A stretch of DNA of 64,000 nt from Sequoia sempervirens. Its lineage: Eukaryota > Streptophyta > Pinopsida > Cupressales > Cupressaceae. This document shows positions 20,700 to 32,326 of this stretch, one piece after another. The notes beneath the pieces are model-generated. The model saw nothing but the letters and a program-made list of their open reading frames with translations, did not search any database and had not been told where the DNA came from. The DNA lies in assembly GCA_007258455.2 (NCBI GenBank), contig VDFB02047230.1, positions 154,243,797-154,307,796 on the forward strand. The letters are read 5' to 3'. Position 1 is the first letter of the stretch; each line of letters starts with the position of its first letter. The position numbers and the translations under genes were made by a program.

Positions 20700-22268
20700 G
20701 GTGCAATGTACCTACAAGTGGAATGACATCCAATTTCAAGTTCTAAATGAAGATGTTAATGAGTTGTTTCTTAGGCATAGGCCAAGGGAAGCGACTAGTG
20801 AGTCCTCTCCACCATTATAAATATGTCACAAAGATCTTTCCACTATGTTGTTTGGAATTTCAAGGATCAAGCACATGGTGACCTCATGTTCAATATTATA
20901 GGAGAAATGAGCAACACATTTTTTAGATAGGTTTGAAAAGTTTGAGACAAAACCATGGGGAAGGTGCATGAACCATTCCAAGGCTTGTCCACCCAAGCTA
21001 TGAGAAAACAAGTAGAGAAAGTATTGATCATCGTATGCTACCTCTTGATATACCATGAAGAATTCCTTTATATGGTTTCAATGTTTTCCTTTCCCTTTGT
21101 ATTTATCAAATATTAGAATTTGAAAGTATTAGGGAAAGGCACCATTATCATTGATCTATTAAAAGGATAAGGAAAAAAGTATTCAAACTTGTGTTTTCTT
21201 GTTGTCCTTGCTTGTAAGTTCTTTAAGGAAATTTTTATTTCCTCTCATTCTTGATCAAAATTTGTTGAAGGAGTGGGGGAAAATTTCCTAGCTACATTGG
21301 AGGGTACACATTGATGTGTAGGTTATTGGATCATGCTAGTTTGGGTTAACATATTGTTGGATAGGTGGGATAGTATATTGTTTGCTAGGTAGTATGACAT
21401 TTAGAAAAGAGAATAGTTATGAAGTGTAAAGGGTTTGAGATGTATGGAGGGGGGTATGAGGTCATAAGTGCATGAGATGTTTGTATAAGGTTAGAATAAG
21501 AATTTTGTGGAATATGGGATGAAGAAACTTGGGAAATGTACATACAGGACGTTTGGGGGATGTAAGAGGAAGAGATTTGTGGGATATAGGAGGAAGAGGC
21601 TTGAGGAATATAGGTAAAGGATAATTGTGGGATATATGAAGAGGATGGTTGGGGTATGTGGGATGAGTCAAGAACATACTTTGGGGGAGGATGTTGAGAT
21701 GATATTATAGGAAGTGAGGTTGATATGGGTGAGATGGAGGAAGAAGAGATGATTAATAGAGGGGTTGAGACTAGGAATATGAACCATGGTCCATCACATA
21801 GTGGGATGAGCAGGGACATACAATATGGTAAGTTGGATTTGTGAGGTGATAATTAGATCATGTCTAGGAATTAGGATGGATTTGGAAGTAAAAGAGAGTG
21901 TAGGAGGTGTAGTGTTTGGAGGTTATACTAATATACTAAATTACCAAGGTTTAGTTCTTGCGAATAGAGATTACCCCATGGGTTATTGGAGGATGACTTG
22001 GGGGTTTCTATCCTCATAACATCTCCCAATATGGACATGCCAAAAATAGAGGGGAGTTTTTCACCTTGGTTTATGACTCATTCAAGGATGACATCTTTAT
22101 TAAGTGTTATTATCATATCTATCATGTCCATATTTTCATAAGTATTCATAAAGTATTGGAACCTAGGGGAAACTTTGGTTGTGACACCATTCCTTCTTGC
22201 TCTTGTTGATTCATTTGGGTTGAGGACCTTCCTAGGTTAGAGAAATCATGGTACTCATACCTAGGCAT
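20700..22268 (-). pseudogene. Gypsy gag remnant with P/Q/S repeat region
   Basis: A start at 22268 gives MPRYEYHDFSNLGRSSTQMN. Further on a proline- and serine-rich stretch (21819-21385) contains seven 8-residue repeats of the type YIPQxSSS. Then the Gag core appears at 21056-20826: FLYLFSHSLGGQALEWFMHL followed by PHGFVSNFSNLSKKCVAHFS, matching FPRSL.G.A..WF..LP.GSI.(S/T)F..L...F...F of the retrotransposon Gag family. Gag forms the particle that packages the RNA. It is interrupted by stops and frame changes. Confidence 0.8.
21493..21660 (-). repeat. 24-bp tandem repeat encoding (Y/H)IPQxSSS, 7 copies
   Basis: In the gag frame the units are HIPQPSSS, YIPQLSFT, YIPQASSS, YIPQISSS, YIPQTSCM, YISQVSSS and HIPQNSYS, exactly 24 bp each. 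The frame stays open across all copies. Confidence 0.85.
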
Positions 22269-23847
22269 TCTTATGGTGAAAGGTAGTTGTTGACCTCCAT
22301 TTGTTTATTTGCTTGCAACCATGTGAGGGGCATAAAATTAATATGTTTGGATGCAAATGTGATTAGATTTAGTGGTATACCTCTTAATTTTAATAATGTG
22401 GTTTTCTTGGGGATGATTTTTATTGAAAAAAAGGTGAAACTAAGCTGCAATATTAGTTTATGTATATGAATTCAAATCTGAAAAGAAGATTACCAAATCA
22501 AATTATATGTATGTGATTGAAAATTCATCTCAATAGAAAAATCAATAAACAAAATATGACAACAGATTTAAGTGGAGAAACCCTTTTAGGAAAAAAACTC
22601 CACATGAGAAAAGAGAGCAAATATATTATTAATCTTCACAAAGGAGATATACCATAATAAACTTCACTACTGATCTATGAGAAATTTATATGCACCCATA
22701 CACTTTCACTCAATATGAAGCTATCATCCCATGGTTCCAATATATAGAAGTTGTGGGAGGTAAAACCACAATGGTAAACCAGCGTAAGAGATACTAAAAC
22801 CACTTGTGAAAACCCAAACCCTTTTTTTGGAAGACCAAGAGTCATGAAAAAATATTAAATAAAATACATGTAAGGCTTCAACATTGGCATCTAAACCATA
22901 GCCTTTTCAACTTCTTTCTTTTAGGATGCTCCATTAACTTTTTGACTTCCAAATGCAACATCAATGGACACCTCTTTCCCTCCAAACTTGGGCACCCCAC
23001 TCAAGACCTTTCACATTACAAATATGGATGCCTAGGAGGGAGACTTTGTCTATAATCATGTGTAACCTCCACCAATTAAATCCTCCCTTGAAAATATAAC
23101 TACAATGATGCCAATATTTATTGAATTTCTCTTATGTCTCCTGGAACACTTTCCAAGAAACATGGAGACAAATAAATGACATAGGTTTGTAACATTAATG
23201 TCACCTAACCTAACAATTTTTTGGATGGGTGGTTATAGTTAATTTCCTTTCAACCATATTTAATATATTAATTAGGGTTATATTCATTTGGTATTGATTT
23301 CTTATGTTAAATAGGTTGAGTTCTCAAGTTAAGAAGTGTGGATACAATCTATGCCTTTGGATCTTCAATAATTTGACAACTTCAGATAGGCTATGTTCTC
23401 AAGAGAGAATTATGAGGTGTTTGCTTGTGATTTAAGATCTTGATTCAAGTTGTTGAAGGTTTGATTTATGATTCTAAATAATATCTAGTGTCAATTTTAT
23501 AGATGTTTAGGGGATGTTGTGTTGTAAGTTTCTCCCTATCAAGAGGTATGATATTTGGTTTGATATATGGGTTTAGGGTGAAGGATGTAACTTTTTATGT
23601 TTAAATATGGTGTGTGAAGGTTGTTTTCTTATGTCCTCATTGCTTAGGGAGCTATTTATATGTTTTGGCCCAAAATTTTACTCTTTATTTTTTGAATAGG
23701 AAACAAAACCACTGAAAGATTGAATAGAACCTCCTACTTGGAAACAAGACCTCTAAATGATAAATGAAATTTGGAACTAGAAGTTGGGTATGACAAAACT
23801 GCCCAAACCCAAGGCAAGGTTTTCTAAACAAAGATTAGTGAATTTTG
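22269..23847. other. Unassigned DNA upstream of the minus-strand gypsy gag
   Basis: This should contain the 5' leader, primer site and 5' LTR of the minus-strand element, but no pair of LTRs could be matched. Around 22558-22610 a stretch (GATTTAAGTGGAGAAACCC...AAAAAACTCCACATG) resembles a motif also present near 45612 and 63310 (ATTT.CATGGAAA.CC..GGG.AAAACCA). Confidence 0.4.
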
Positions 23848-24280
23848 GATAAAATACTAAACAAAGGACAACCCAAATGTAGGAAAAGGCCACCCAAATA
23901 GAGACAAGAATGGCTAAATAGAGATAGGAAGATTTTGGACAAAATACTGAGAAAAATAGGATCGCCAAAACACATGAAAAATCCACCCAAATAGAGACAA
24001 GGACACCTAAATATACATAGGTGGGTTTTAGACAAAATAATGAGTAAAATAGGATCAACCAAACATAGGACAAGGCCACCCAAATAAAGATAAAGTGTCT
24101 AAATAGAGATAGAACAAAATACTAAGAAAAATATGACCACCCAAATGTAGGACACATTTGACCAAACAAAGACAAGGCTGCTTAAACAAAGATAGGAAAA
24201 AATATTGAGCAAAAGAGGACCACAAAACATAGAACAAGGATTCCCAAATAGAGATAAGGTCCCCTAACTAGAGAAAGGTT
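23848..24280. repeat. Diverged tandem array, about 5 units of 80-95 bp
   Basis: Each unit begins with GACAAAATACTGAGAAAAAT or a close variant and ends with CACCCAAATAGAGACAAGG..xCTAAATAGAGATAGG. Units start near 23871, 23938, 24036, 24113 and 24198. Single motif copies (GCCACCTAAACAAGAA, GCCCAAATAGGTATAAGG, GCCCGACTAGGAACAAG) recur outside the array at about 25508, 25734 and 25996, which suggests a once longer array. The apparently open minus-strand frames here are by-products of the repeat. Confidence 0.7.
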
Positions 24281-26689
24281 CTTAGATTGAGGCTTTTACA
24301 AAGAAAATTGGTTTATCAAAATAGGTGACATAAATGTCGAGATTGAATTAGACACATTGAATTGGGTGTAGATTTTAGCAAAAAGTTACTCAAAGGTGTT
24401 TTGAAAACAAGAATACATGTTGGTTAGACTTAGGGACTCTTGGATGTTTAGACAAGCACTGGTATATAAAAAGAAGAAATGCCAAACATGCTCACATCCC
24501 CTAAAATTATTCAAGTATGCATGTTTTTATAGTGTATTCCCATGTTGGAAATCAATCCATTAATACTATCTACCTATGTATGGATAGCTATGGTATGTAA
24601 GGTCATGTGCCACCAATACACCCATTATCTTGGAGGGAAATGTCTTTCCCAAGATTAAATCTATCTCACCACATGAAAGTACTTGTGAGTAACTTCAAAG
24701 TATGATACACATTTCTTAGACCACACTTAAAAATTACCAATGGTCTTAAGATTTTATTTACAATTTCACTAGAAGAATTTCATGATTTAAGGGCCCATCT
24801 ACAAACATAATATTAGGAGGGCCTCTCCTCTTCTCTTCACCTCACAATTTTTGGTGGATCAAGGGTCTTAGAGATTTTCTAGACATGATGATGACTCATT
24901 TTGTAGGTACAATTTTCACTCTCTCCCCTTTCTATACCTTATCAAAAAATGTAGTTGAGGTCATCCTTTGGGGTGATAAAATCCCCAAGAAGTCCCCCTA
25001 AAAGGAAAGAGTCACTAAACACTTTTGAGATCTCCTAGATCACACAAAACTTGAGGGGAGAGCATACATGTTACTAGTGCTCTTAGGTTCTAAAAAACAA
25101 AAGAGAGTCTATAGGATTTTGATTCCCAAGATCACCCAAGGGTGTGAGGGGAGAGGATACATCCTATAATTTCTCAAAAAATCACTCAAGTTATTTTCCC
25201 CCTAATTTTATTAATGTACCTAGAATATTAGTGGAAAATAAAAGCCTTGACTAGTGGGGTTGCAAGAAAATTGTTAGTAGTTTCCTAAATTTTATTTGAC
25301 TAGCATGTAAGCTACAAGATAAAACCTAATGATAAAAATAATAGTTAGTCAAATGTTAGTAGGCTATTCCTTTAATAGAAATCAAATTTATAAGAAATCT
25401 ATTAGGAACATAACTTCCTAAACATAAAGCAAAATCCATCGAATAGATATACACCAAAACCACAAATTAAAAGTTTTACCTTGTTTTTATTGCATAAATA
25501 GATAACATGGCCACCTAAACAAGAAAAAGGCCACCTAATTTGGTTCCTTACATAGAAAATGCAACTTGGTCAATTAAAGGTTAGTTTCTAGTGCTAGAAG
25601 GTGACTTGGGTAGCATATGGACCTATGAAACCAAAAAAATTCAATAGTCAAAAATTAAAAACTAATAAGATTAAGCTAATAAAACACGTTGCTAACTATT
25701 AAACAAGACCAAACCTTTATGCCATGTACGACTGCCCAAATAGGTATAAGGCTACCTAAACATGAAATCCTACACATTTAAGATAATTTTTATTATTATT
25801 CATAGGTTAGTTTTTAGTGTTAAGAGGTAGTTTGGACATCACAAGTTCTTCCAAAACCAAGTTCCATTAGTAAACATATAATATTTCTTTGCAAAAATAT
25901 AGGGAGTACAAGTTGAAAGAGTGAAAGTAGACTCTTAACAACCTAATGACGGAGTCACCAAAATGTAGTACATGGTTTCCCAGCTAGGAACAAGGCTGCC
26001 CGACTAGGAACAAGTCCACCCAATTGTGACTTGAACATGACAAAGCTAAAAAGACTAGTTTGATTAGTTACCAAAAAGGGATGTAAGTCCCATTGGGTAT
26101 GCCAAAAATGTGTACATGCAATTTTGAGCCTAATAGAAAAACTAAAACTATATTAACCTACCATACTCAAAACATAAGAAACATTTATATTAGACAAGTT
26201 AGAAGATTTAACCATGCATAATATGCCAATACAAACTATGCTAAATCCTCCAATTGCACTCAAGGAGTGGTTTTTCCTAATTTTATTTTGATGCATGATC
26301 AAAAATTGAAATCATATCATTGCATTCATGTGTGTTGTTGAAATGACTTGGGTTGAATTGATTTTACATAGTTGAGAAGGTTGTGGAGGAGAGACATGTG
26401 GTAGGGGAGTCAAACAACTTAGCCACTCCTTGAGGTTCCACTTTTCATTCCCATGCAAGACAATCACAGTCCCATGTGATTTAGCTTTACTCCAATTAAA
26501 AATTAATTATAATTATGGAATGAATTTTAGAGTTTAGGAAATTAAATATATTTACATGGTTTTTTTTAAAGGCATGGTGGGTAATTTTAGGAAATGAATA
26601 ATTATTGAATAATATTCATATGGCTTTGGGTGATGAAAGGAACAAATTAGGAACATTAATTAAATAATTAAAAGTATTATTTAATTTAC
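24281..26689. other. Unassigned non-coding DNA left of the nested retrotransposon cluster
   Basis: No coding signal was recognised on either strand. It contains scattered copies of the GCC(A)CC(C/T)AAA motif of the 23.85-24.28 kb array and a local resemblance between 25030-25075 and 25125-25165 (AGATC..C..TTGAGGGGAGAG-like). Confidence 0.4.
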
Positions 26690-27761
26690 AGTAGACACTC
26701 AAAATATCCCGATTGATATCATACACTCAATTCTGATTAACTAACTTCAATTCTTGATCATTTCTTTACTAACCAATTAATTGAATAATCTTTATTTAAT
26801 TAATTCATCAAAATTCCTTGTTGATTAAATAAATCAACTTTATTTAATTAAATCCTAATGTTTCCTCTTTGATTAAATAAATCAACTTTATTTAATTAAA
26901 ACCTAATTTTCTCTCTTTGATTAAATAAATCAACTTTATTTAATTAAATCCTAATGTTCTCTCTTGGATTAAATAAATTAACTTTATTTAATGTTCTTCA
27001 TTTAATTGAATAAATTAAATTTATTTAATTAAATTACTAATTTCCCAACTATCCTCTCATTTGATTTAAATAAATCTAAATATCTAAATCAAATATAAAA
27101 TCAACTAATTTCATCTAAGTTAATTAAACACAAATTAATTAACTCCTAAATCCTTCATTCCTCTAGCTTTTTAAAGTTGTACATGTAAATCAATTTATTT
27201 GATTTATCAATTCCTCCTATTTTCATTCAAATATGGCATATCCTTGGAATATTCCACCTATTTGAATTCTCCTTGCCAAAGGACTTTTGTCCTCCAACTT
27301 GGCATTAAAATCTCTTACATGTCCTCTCCTTGAGCCAACTTGGCATTAATTCCTCTTACATCCCTCCTTACACAAGTCACCTCTTCAAATTCAAATTCCA
27401 CCTACATGCATTAAACATGCACATTGTTCAAAATGTGCTCCACTCTCCTTCATTAGCATGTTGACAAGTGGCACAATGACAATGGTCCAATCTTTAATCC
27501 CACATCCATCCTATTCTTCACTCTTCAATCCTTCTTCCTTATAAATAGAGGTCTTCTCTATTGATTGAGGATCTAAATTTTGACGCATGGTTATTATCCA
27601 CAAGTTTATGCAAGTTCATTCACATTTTCATCCAATTCATCATCCATAGCTAGGTTATTGGAATTTTTCATCAAGGATCAATTAATCATCATCAAGCTTA
27701 TCAAGGAATTGGGAAAGGGCTTCTTTCCACATCAAAGAAGCACCAATTCCCCTATGGGATA
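26690..27761 (+). repeat. 5' LTR of the host gypsy element, left part
   Basis: It matches 49554-50440 of the 3' LTR from GTAGACACTCAAAATATCC to CACCAATTCCCCTATGGGAT, where it is cut by the Tat-like insertion. It contains a 48-bp repeat array that is shorter in the 3' LTR. Confidence 0.85.
26822..27010 (+). repeat. 48-bp tandem repeat, 4 copies, inside the 5' LTR
   Basis: Units of TGATTAAATAAATCAACTTTATTTAATTAAATCC...TCTCT start at 26822, 26870, 26918 and 26966. Each holds the self-complementary run TTTAATTAAA. The 3' LTR has only one or two copies near 49590-49680, so copy number changed after insertion or during its replication. Confidence 0.85.
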
Positions 27762-29022
27762 TGATGAGCTCAATTTTTGGTTAAATCTTGGGTAGATTTT
27801 ATAGTTTATTTGCTAGAATTACCATGGACTTTTAATCGTCAAATGTTAATATTTTGTATAATGTTTCCCTCAAACCGTTGACATTAGGTTATCCTATCCT
27901 TGTGGTATTCTAATGACAATTAACATATTGTGCAAATTATCTATATTAATTTTGTGTGTGGTTGATGAGTGTTCTCTAAGGTGATTTTAGATGTGCAACT
28001 ACTACATGTACTGACATTGCCATGCATGACATAATTGATGGATGCTAAGTCAAGAAAGGAAACCGGCAGGTGATCATGTAGGAGAATCATCCAAGGAGTC
28101 AGTTGAAGGACAATAATGACAAATTCCCATGACAATCACTTATAACTACCTTGTATTTATGGCATTGAGCAATCACGAGCGTTACTACAACGTTAAGTTC
28201 ATAGTTGGGCATGCATGTCTGACTGGATTCCCTGCAACTATAACCGCTCTGCCATTCTTTTCCCTGCTTTCCCTAAATGGAATCCTCATAGTTAGTGGGA
28301 GTTGACCACCTTGTTTAGTTGGGAGAATAAATATAGATTTGAATATTCTTCTTGAAGGTTGATAGATAGATTAATGAGTTCATAGGAATGGATGCTAGTT
28401 GAGGAGAAGTTTTGGATCTTTGATTATTGTTGCAAGGATGATATTGATGTATTGAGCATATGTACTTTTACATACAACCATGTTGTTACTCTTCTTATTT
28501 GATTTCCAATGAATGAGATGGTAGCCTGAATCTAAGTATTTGAATTTGTGCTAGTCTTAGTGGATACTTATCCAAGGGGTCCACTTGGTGAGTCATCCTT
28601 TCTTTAGAGTAATTAGTCTAGTCATTATTTTTTGTTTTGTACTTAGTTCAAAATTTGATATTGACTGTTCCTAAAACCACTACAAGTCCATTTTGTGTTT
28701 GTTCCTACAACCAAAGCAAACATAGTAGTTATTGCCTATTCCCCTGGATCTTTATTTCTATTATTCCTTTCAGTTTTTGGTTAATGCCTTATTTCCTTCC
28801 TACAATTTACTTCCAGTACTATGTGCTTCTTAGTTGTAGATTAGCAATGGCTACTTAGGAATTCCTAGTGCACATATAGTGCCGACCCATTTCGAGTTTA
28901 CGTCCCTGGGTTGATAAGTAAATGCACCTCCATGATGATCGAATAGCTATTCAGGTTAGATGTCCAGTCTCTGAATTGTGGCCATAGAAGCCCAATTATG
29001 AAATCATTGTAGGAGGCTGACA
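27762..29022 (+). repeat. 5' LTR of the Tat-like element
   Basis: About 1.26 kb, matching 35001-36202. It contains a roughly 60-bp segment near 28060-28110 that is missing from the 3' LTR (after TGCTAAGTCAAGAA), plus scattered substitutions. No open frame runs through it. Confidence 0.85.
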
Positions 29023-29026
29023 TTTT

Positions 29027-29045
29027 TAGCATCATTGCTGGGGAT
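29027..29045 (+). promoter_or_regulatory. Primer-binding site of the Tat-like element
   Basis: TAGCATCATTGCTGGGGAT, five bases after the LTR end, aligns with the common plant gypsy site TGGCGCCGTTGCCGGGGAT. Most differences are G-to-A or C-to-T, as expected from decay of methylated cytosines. Confidence 0.7.
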
Positions 29046-29313
29046 GGTGTCAAGCTAGGAGGTTCTTCAGAGTCATTGATAGTTTCCCTGTTATAGCATT
29101 TCTCTTGGGTATTCTCAAGCACCCTTTGCTTAGGTAGGTAATGATCTATTATTCTTTGTGTGAGCTAGTTGTTGGCTAAAGCCAATACCATAACTAGTTG
29201 AGATCCTAAATCTGTCATAAATAAAGAAGAAGAAGAGCTATTTCCTCTCTTTTTGCTAATGTATATCCTGAAGCCTCCACTGAAGACCAAAATTAGGCTG
29301 ATAGTCCTTTGCC

Positions 29314-29990
29314 TTGGGAACTCACCAAGAAGAAATGGGTGATACCCTCCTAGTTGAGGATAACCCACTCTGCCAGGATGATAATCACACCATTGATGCT
29401 CCTGGGTTTGAGCCATTTTCCACCACTTTGAAAGAATGGTTTACAAGTCTATGTAGAGATACCATGAAAACATGGGAAGACATAAGGACTAAGTTCCTTG
29501 ACAAATACAAGGAGTATTGTTGGGGAAGTGATACAAAAGGAGGTGATTCTTTTAAGATGCCATAGAAAGAAGATGAGAGCTTGGAGGATTACGTTTCAAG
29601 GTTTCTATCTTGGATATAGAAATCTCCAAGCCATACACCCAATGAAGAAACTCAGAAGCTATTTTTATTAAAGGGAATCAACGAGAGTTCCATTGATGCC
29701 TTGGACTTAATGGTGGAAAAATATATCACTCAAGTTCCTTGGGAAGACATCAAAAAAGTATGTTAGGACTATACCAGAGCAACGTCAAAAGGAAAAATGA
29801 CTTGTCAATCTTCTATCAGTAAAGCTCTAAGAATGAAGATTATTGATTTATTGACAGACTCCATGCAGAATATTACAAATAATCTAGATACTTAGTTGAA
29901 CATACTTTAGGCCAAAGACTGACGAGAAGAAGCAGAGGTAATGATGGCAGAATATTGCTTCCATTTTAGGCAAAAGAGGGAGGACTGTAG
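29314..29990 (+). pseudogene. Gag remnant of the Tat-like element
   Basis: Reading gives FEPFSTTLKEWFTSLCRDTM then KTWEDIRTKFLDKYKEYCWG and, after a TAG, KEDESLEDYVSRFLS, then a stretch with KLFLLKGINESSIDALDLMV. This follows the retrotransposon Gag pattern (..W..SLP..SI.TWE.....F..KY....GS...G.....F.Q...ESL.DY..RF). A zinc knuckle is not clear; a Cys/His-containing run (YCFHFRQKREDC, about 29950-29990) may be its remnant. Internal stops disable it. Confidence 0.75.
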
Positions 29991-30514
29991 ATGCAAAATG
30001 ATGGCTGATGTTGACAACAAGATTCCACTTTAAATTGAAGAAGAACAAGTTCAAGTGCTATTATGTACAAAGGAAGCCTTGGGTTCCAAGACAAGGTATG
30101 TTACCAAATCTATTATTCTTTTCTAGGCTAAACCAGGCAGTCTGTTTCATGCAACCATCTCAACAACCTTCCATAATACCTCCATATATAATACACACAA
30201 ACTTATTTAGCTACTAGCTCATCCCACACCCTATCCAAATAACACACCACAACTGCAACTGATATGCCTTGTCGGTTCAAACCAATTCTCTGCATATGTT
30301 GTGAGTGTAAGTGAAGTTCATCTATGTTCAAGAACTACTGAATCAATTCCTTCCACACCTATTATCATTGAACTACCTGTGGAAGAGGGACAAGTGCCTT
30401 TGCATGGTCTCATTCAATCAATAATACCTGAACCATAGTTACCATTTCCTAAGGAATAGGAAATTTCCAAGCACAAGGAAAGCAAGGAAGATGTAACTTT
30501 TGACCTCATGAGTC

Positions 30515-31126
30515 AGCCAAAGCATATATGTGTCCAGACACCCCTATTTCATACCATAAAGGATGTTCCTATACTTGGTAGGATAATTAAGGGAGCATGT
30601 TTCAAGAAGTTGGGGAGGATAAAAAAGCACTTGATGAGACAAATTACCATGCTTGGAAAAGTGACCATTCTCAAGTACAATAATCTAGGTACCCTTGTAG
30701 CAGTAGTTGCTATATATAGGATTCAAATAGAGAGTTTTCAAAGTAACTTGAAGATAGTCATCAATACAATGACTAGGCACATCCTGCAGTAGCCAAAAAT
30801 TGAATGTATAAGGCCTACTTCTACTATCCTATGGCTTATTAATAGTTATACTATGAGGCCTAATGGTCTTCTAAACTCTTGGAGGTATCTAGCAGACCTC
30901 ATAATTTTCTCTTTATGGCCACATGTTGATGAGGAATCCAGGAAAGTTAACTTAGTGGCCCAGCTCACAGTGCTAGTTACCCATCCTGGAGATAATCTTC
31001 CTACAACCACTCTGCCTACAGAAACACTTCCTCCAACAATGGGAATTTTCATACCATGCTGCCATATGGACTCAAACTATTGGAAAAGTCTCATCAACAT
31101 GCATCTGCATGGGACTACTATGACAT
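30515..31126 (+). pseudogene. Protease region remnant of the Tat-like element
   Basis: After the (K)HICVQTPLFHTIKDVPI..CFKKLGRIKK stretch comes MLGKVTILKYNNLGTLVAVV, then a decayed catalytic region (SFQSNLKIVINTMTRHIL, family form IPNALIDLGAAINVMTRETM) in which the D-x-G is lost. Next comes RPTSTILWLINSYTMRPNGL (family form LRPT.T.LQLADRS..RPEG). It is recognisable as the aspartic protease domain of gypsy elements but cannot be active. Confidence 0.65.
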
Positions 31127-31429
31127 GAAGGAACCAAATCTCGAGTTCTGCATCCATTGGATCTACATTAGAACCAATAGCTAGTTAGTAGAACGGTCTC
31201 CATAAGAAATCAACTCTGTATTGAGAAAAATTGTCAAAATGAAGTTGCAGAAATTAATAGATAGCTAGTGGACGTCTTTGTTAGTAATCATGGCAAAGAA
31301 AGTAGGAAAGCAGTGAGTTTGTACTCTCCTAAAAAAAGATGGATGGACAAAGGACTGTTATAGGGAAGCTCTAACCTATGTTCCTATTTTGATCATGCAA
31401 CCAAATGCTTTGGACAAAGAGAGAAGGGT

Positions 31430-31748
31430 AGCTTTGCACCACATTGAAATAGTGCAAAGTTAGAAAATGAGATGGCATGATTGGGAGAATGGATTTCAGC
31501 CAAGTGACTGTGTATTGGTAGATAACCCCAAGTATCAAGATAATGCAGGAAAGTTGTGGGTGGAACCATCCGACATTTTTGAAGACTCCCCCAAGGAAGC
31601 TAATCAGTTCACTGCCATCTACCTTGGTGGATTTAAGTTAATTGAACAAGCCTCCAGGGGTGGGATCCTACAACAAATTACCCAGCGATTAGTACATGAA
31701 CTTCCTACAGACGAAAGTGGTGGACCTACCATTCCACCTTCTGGCTAA
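31430..31748 (+). pseudogene. Integrase C-terminal (GPY/F-type) remnant
   Basis: After a stop the frame reads MRWHDWENGFQPSDCVLVDN followed by AGKLWVEPSDIFE. It aligns with the KRWHD......F..GD.VLL.DSR.....GKL...W.GPY.V module that ends gypsy integrases. The integrase core, RNase H and RT that should lie between it and the protease are absent: only about 300 bp of unrecognisable sequence separates them. The element is therefore non-autonomous by internal deletion. Confidence 0.6.
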
Positions 31749-32326
31749 ATTAAGGTACATATTTTCCATAATAAAGATTTCCACCTTAGTGGAAATCCAT
31801 TTCTTCACCCATCTGCCCATTCATCCATCTGTACCACCCTCCTCCCTCTTCCATCATTTCATTTCACCTCACTCCTCTTCACTTCACTCTCACTAATTGC
31901 TCAATCATTTCTAAAAAAGGAAAATTGGTACTTTTTCTCCACGATCTTTGTAACTACATCTTTCATAGGCTCAGGTATGTATGCAGTAATTCTCATCTTT
32001 TAATTACCTATTGAGCACATTTATTTAATCATCACACATTATTATAGGTAATTGCATGATATGTCATTATTCCCTGTCAAGTCGTCACTCCTTTCCCACA
32101 TATATTGACACCTGTCCAAAATTAGACTGGGGGGGAGAAAAAAAATACAAATAAACTCCTTGTGTGTCAAATCAAAATTAGATTATGTCAGAAAATTTAA
32201 ACGAGCTGATTTGAAAATCTAGCTCATATGTGTGAAGTGATGTCAACTAAGCTACCAATTCTTTCCATTATCACTTGCATTTATCACCCTTTCATCGCCT
32301 TAATTGCCTTGTCACACAAGCAGAAA

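Larger units (their letters stand above)
14065..22268 (-). mobile_element. Degenerate Tat-type Ty3/gypsy retrotransposon, coding body
   Basis: Read from high to low coordinates the order is gag (22268 to about 20700), protease (about 19640-19080), RT (about 18000-17450), RNase H (17160-16790), a second RNase H (about 16690-16380), integrase (about 16000-15243) and an extra frame (about 14780-14065). Protease-RT-RNase H-integrase order is that of Ty3/gypsy, and the additional archaeal-type RNase H marks the Tat clade. Every domain carries stops or frame changes, and both visible integrase catalytic Asp positions read Asn. LTRs, primer site and polypurine tract were not recognised, so the true ends lie outside the interval given. 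Confidence 0.85.

Noticed and set aside
23777..24237. Hydrophobic minus-strand frames rich in F, L, Y and W as possible membrane proteins
   Set aside because: They run through the 80-95 bp tandem array, whose units create the frame and the apparent membrane segments.
26640..26990. Regular repeats at 26.8-27.0 kb as a CRISPR-like array
   Set aside because: Direct 48-bp tandem units without distinct spacers, inside a plant LTR.
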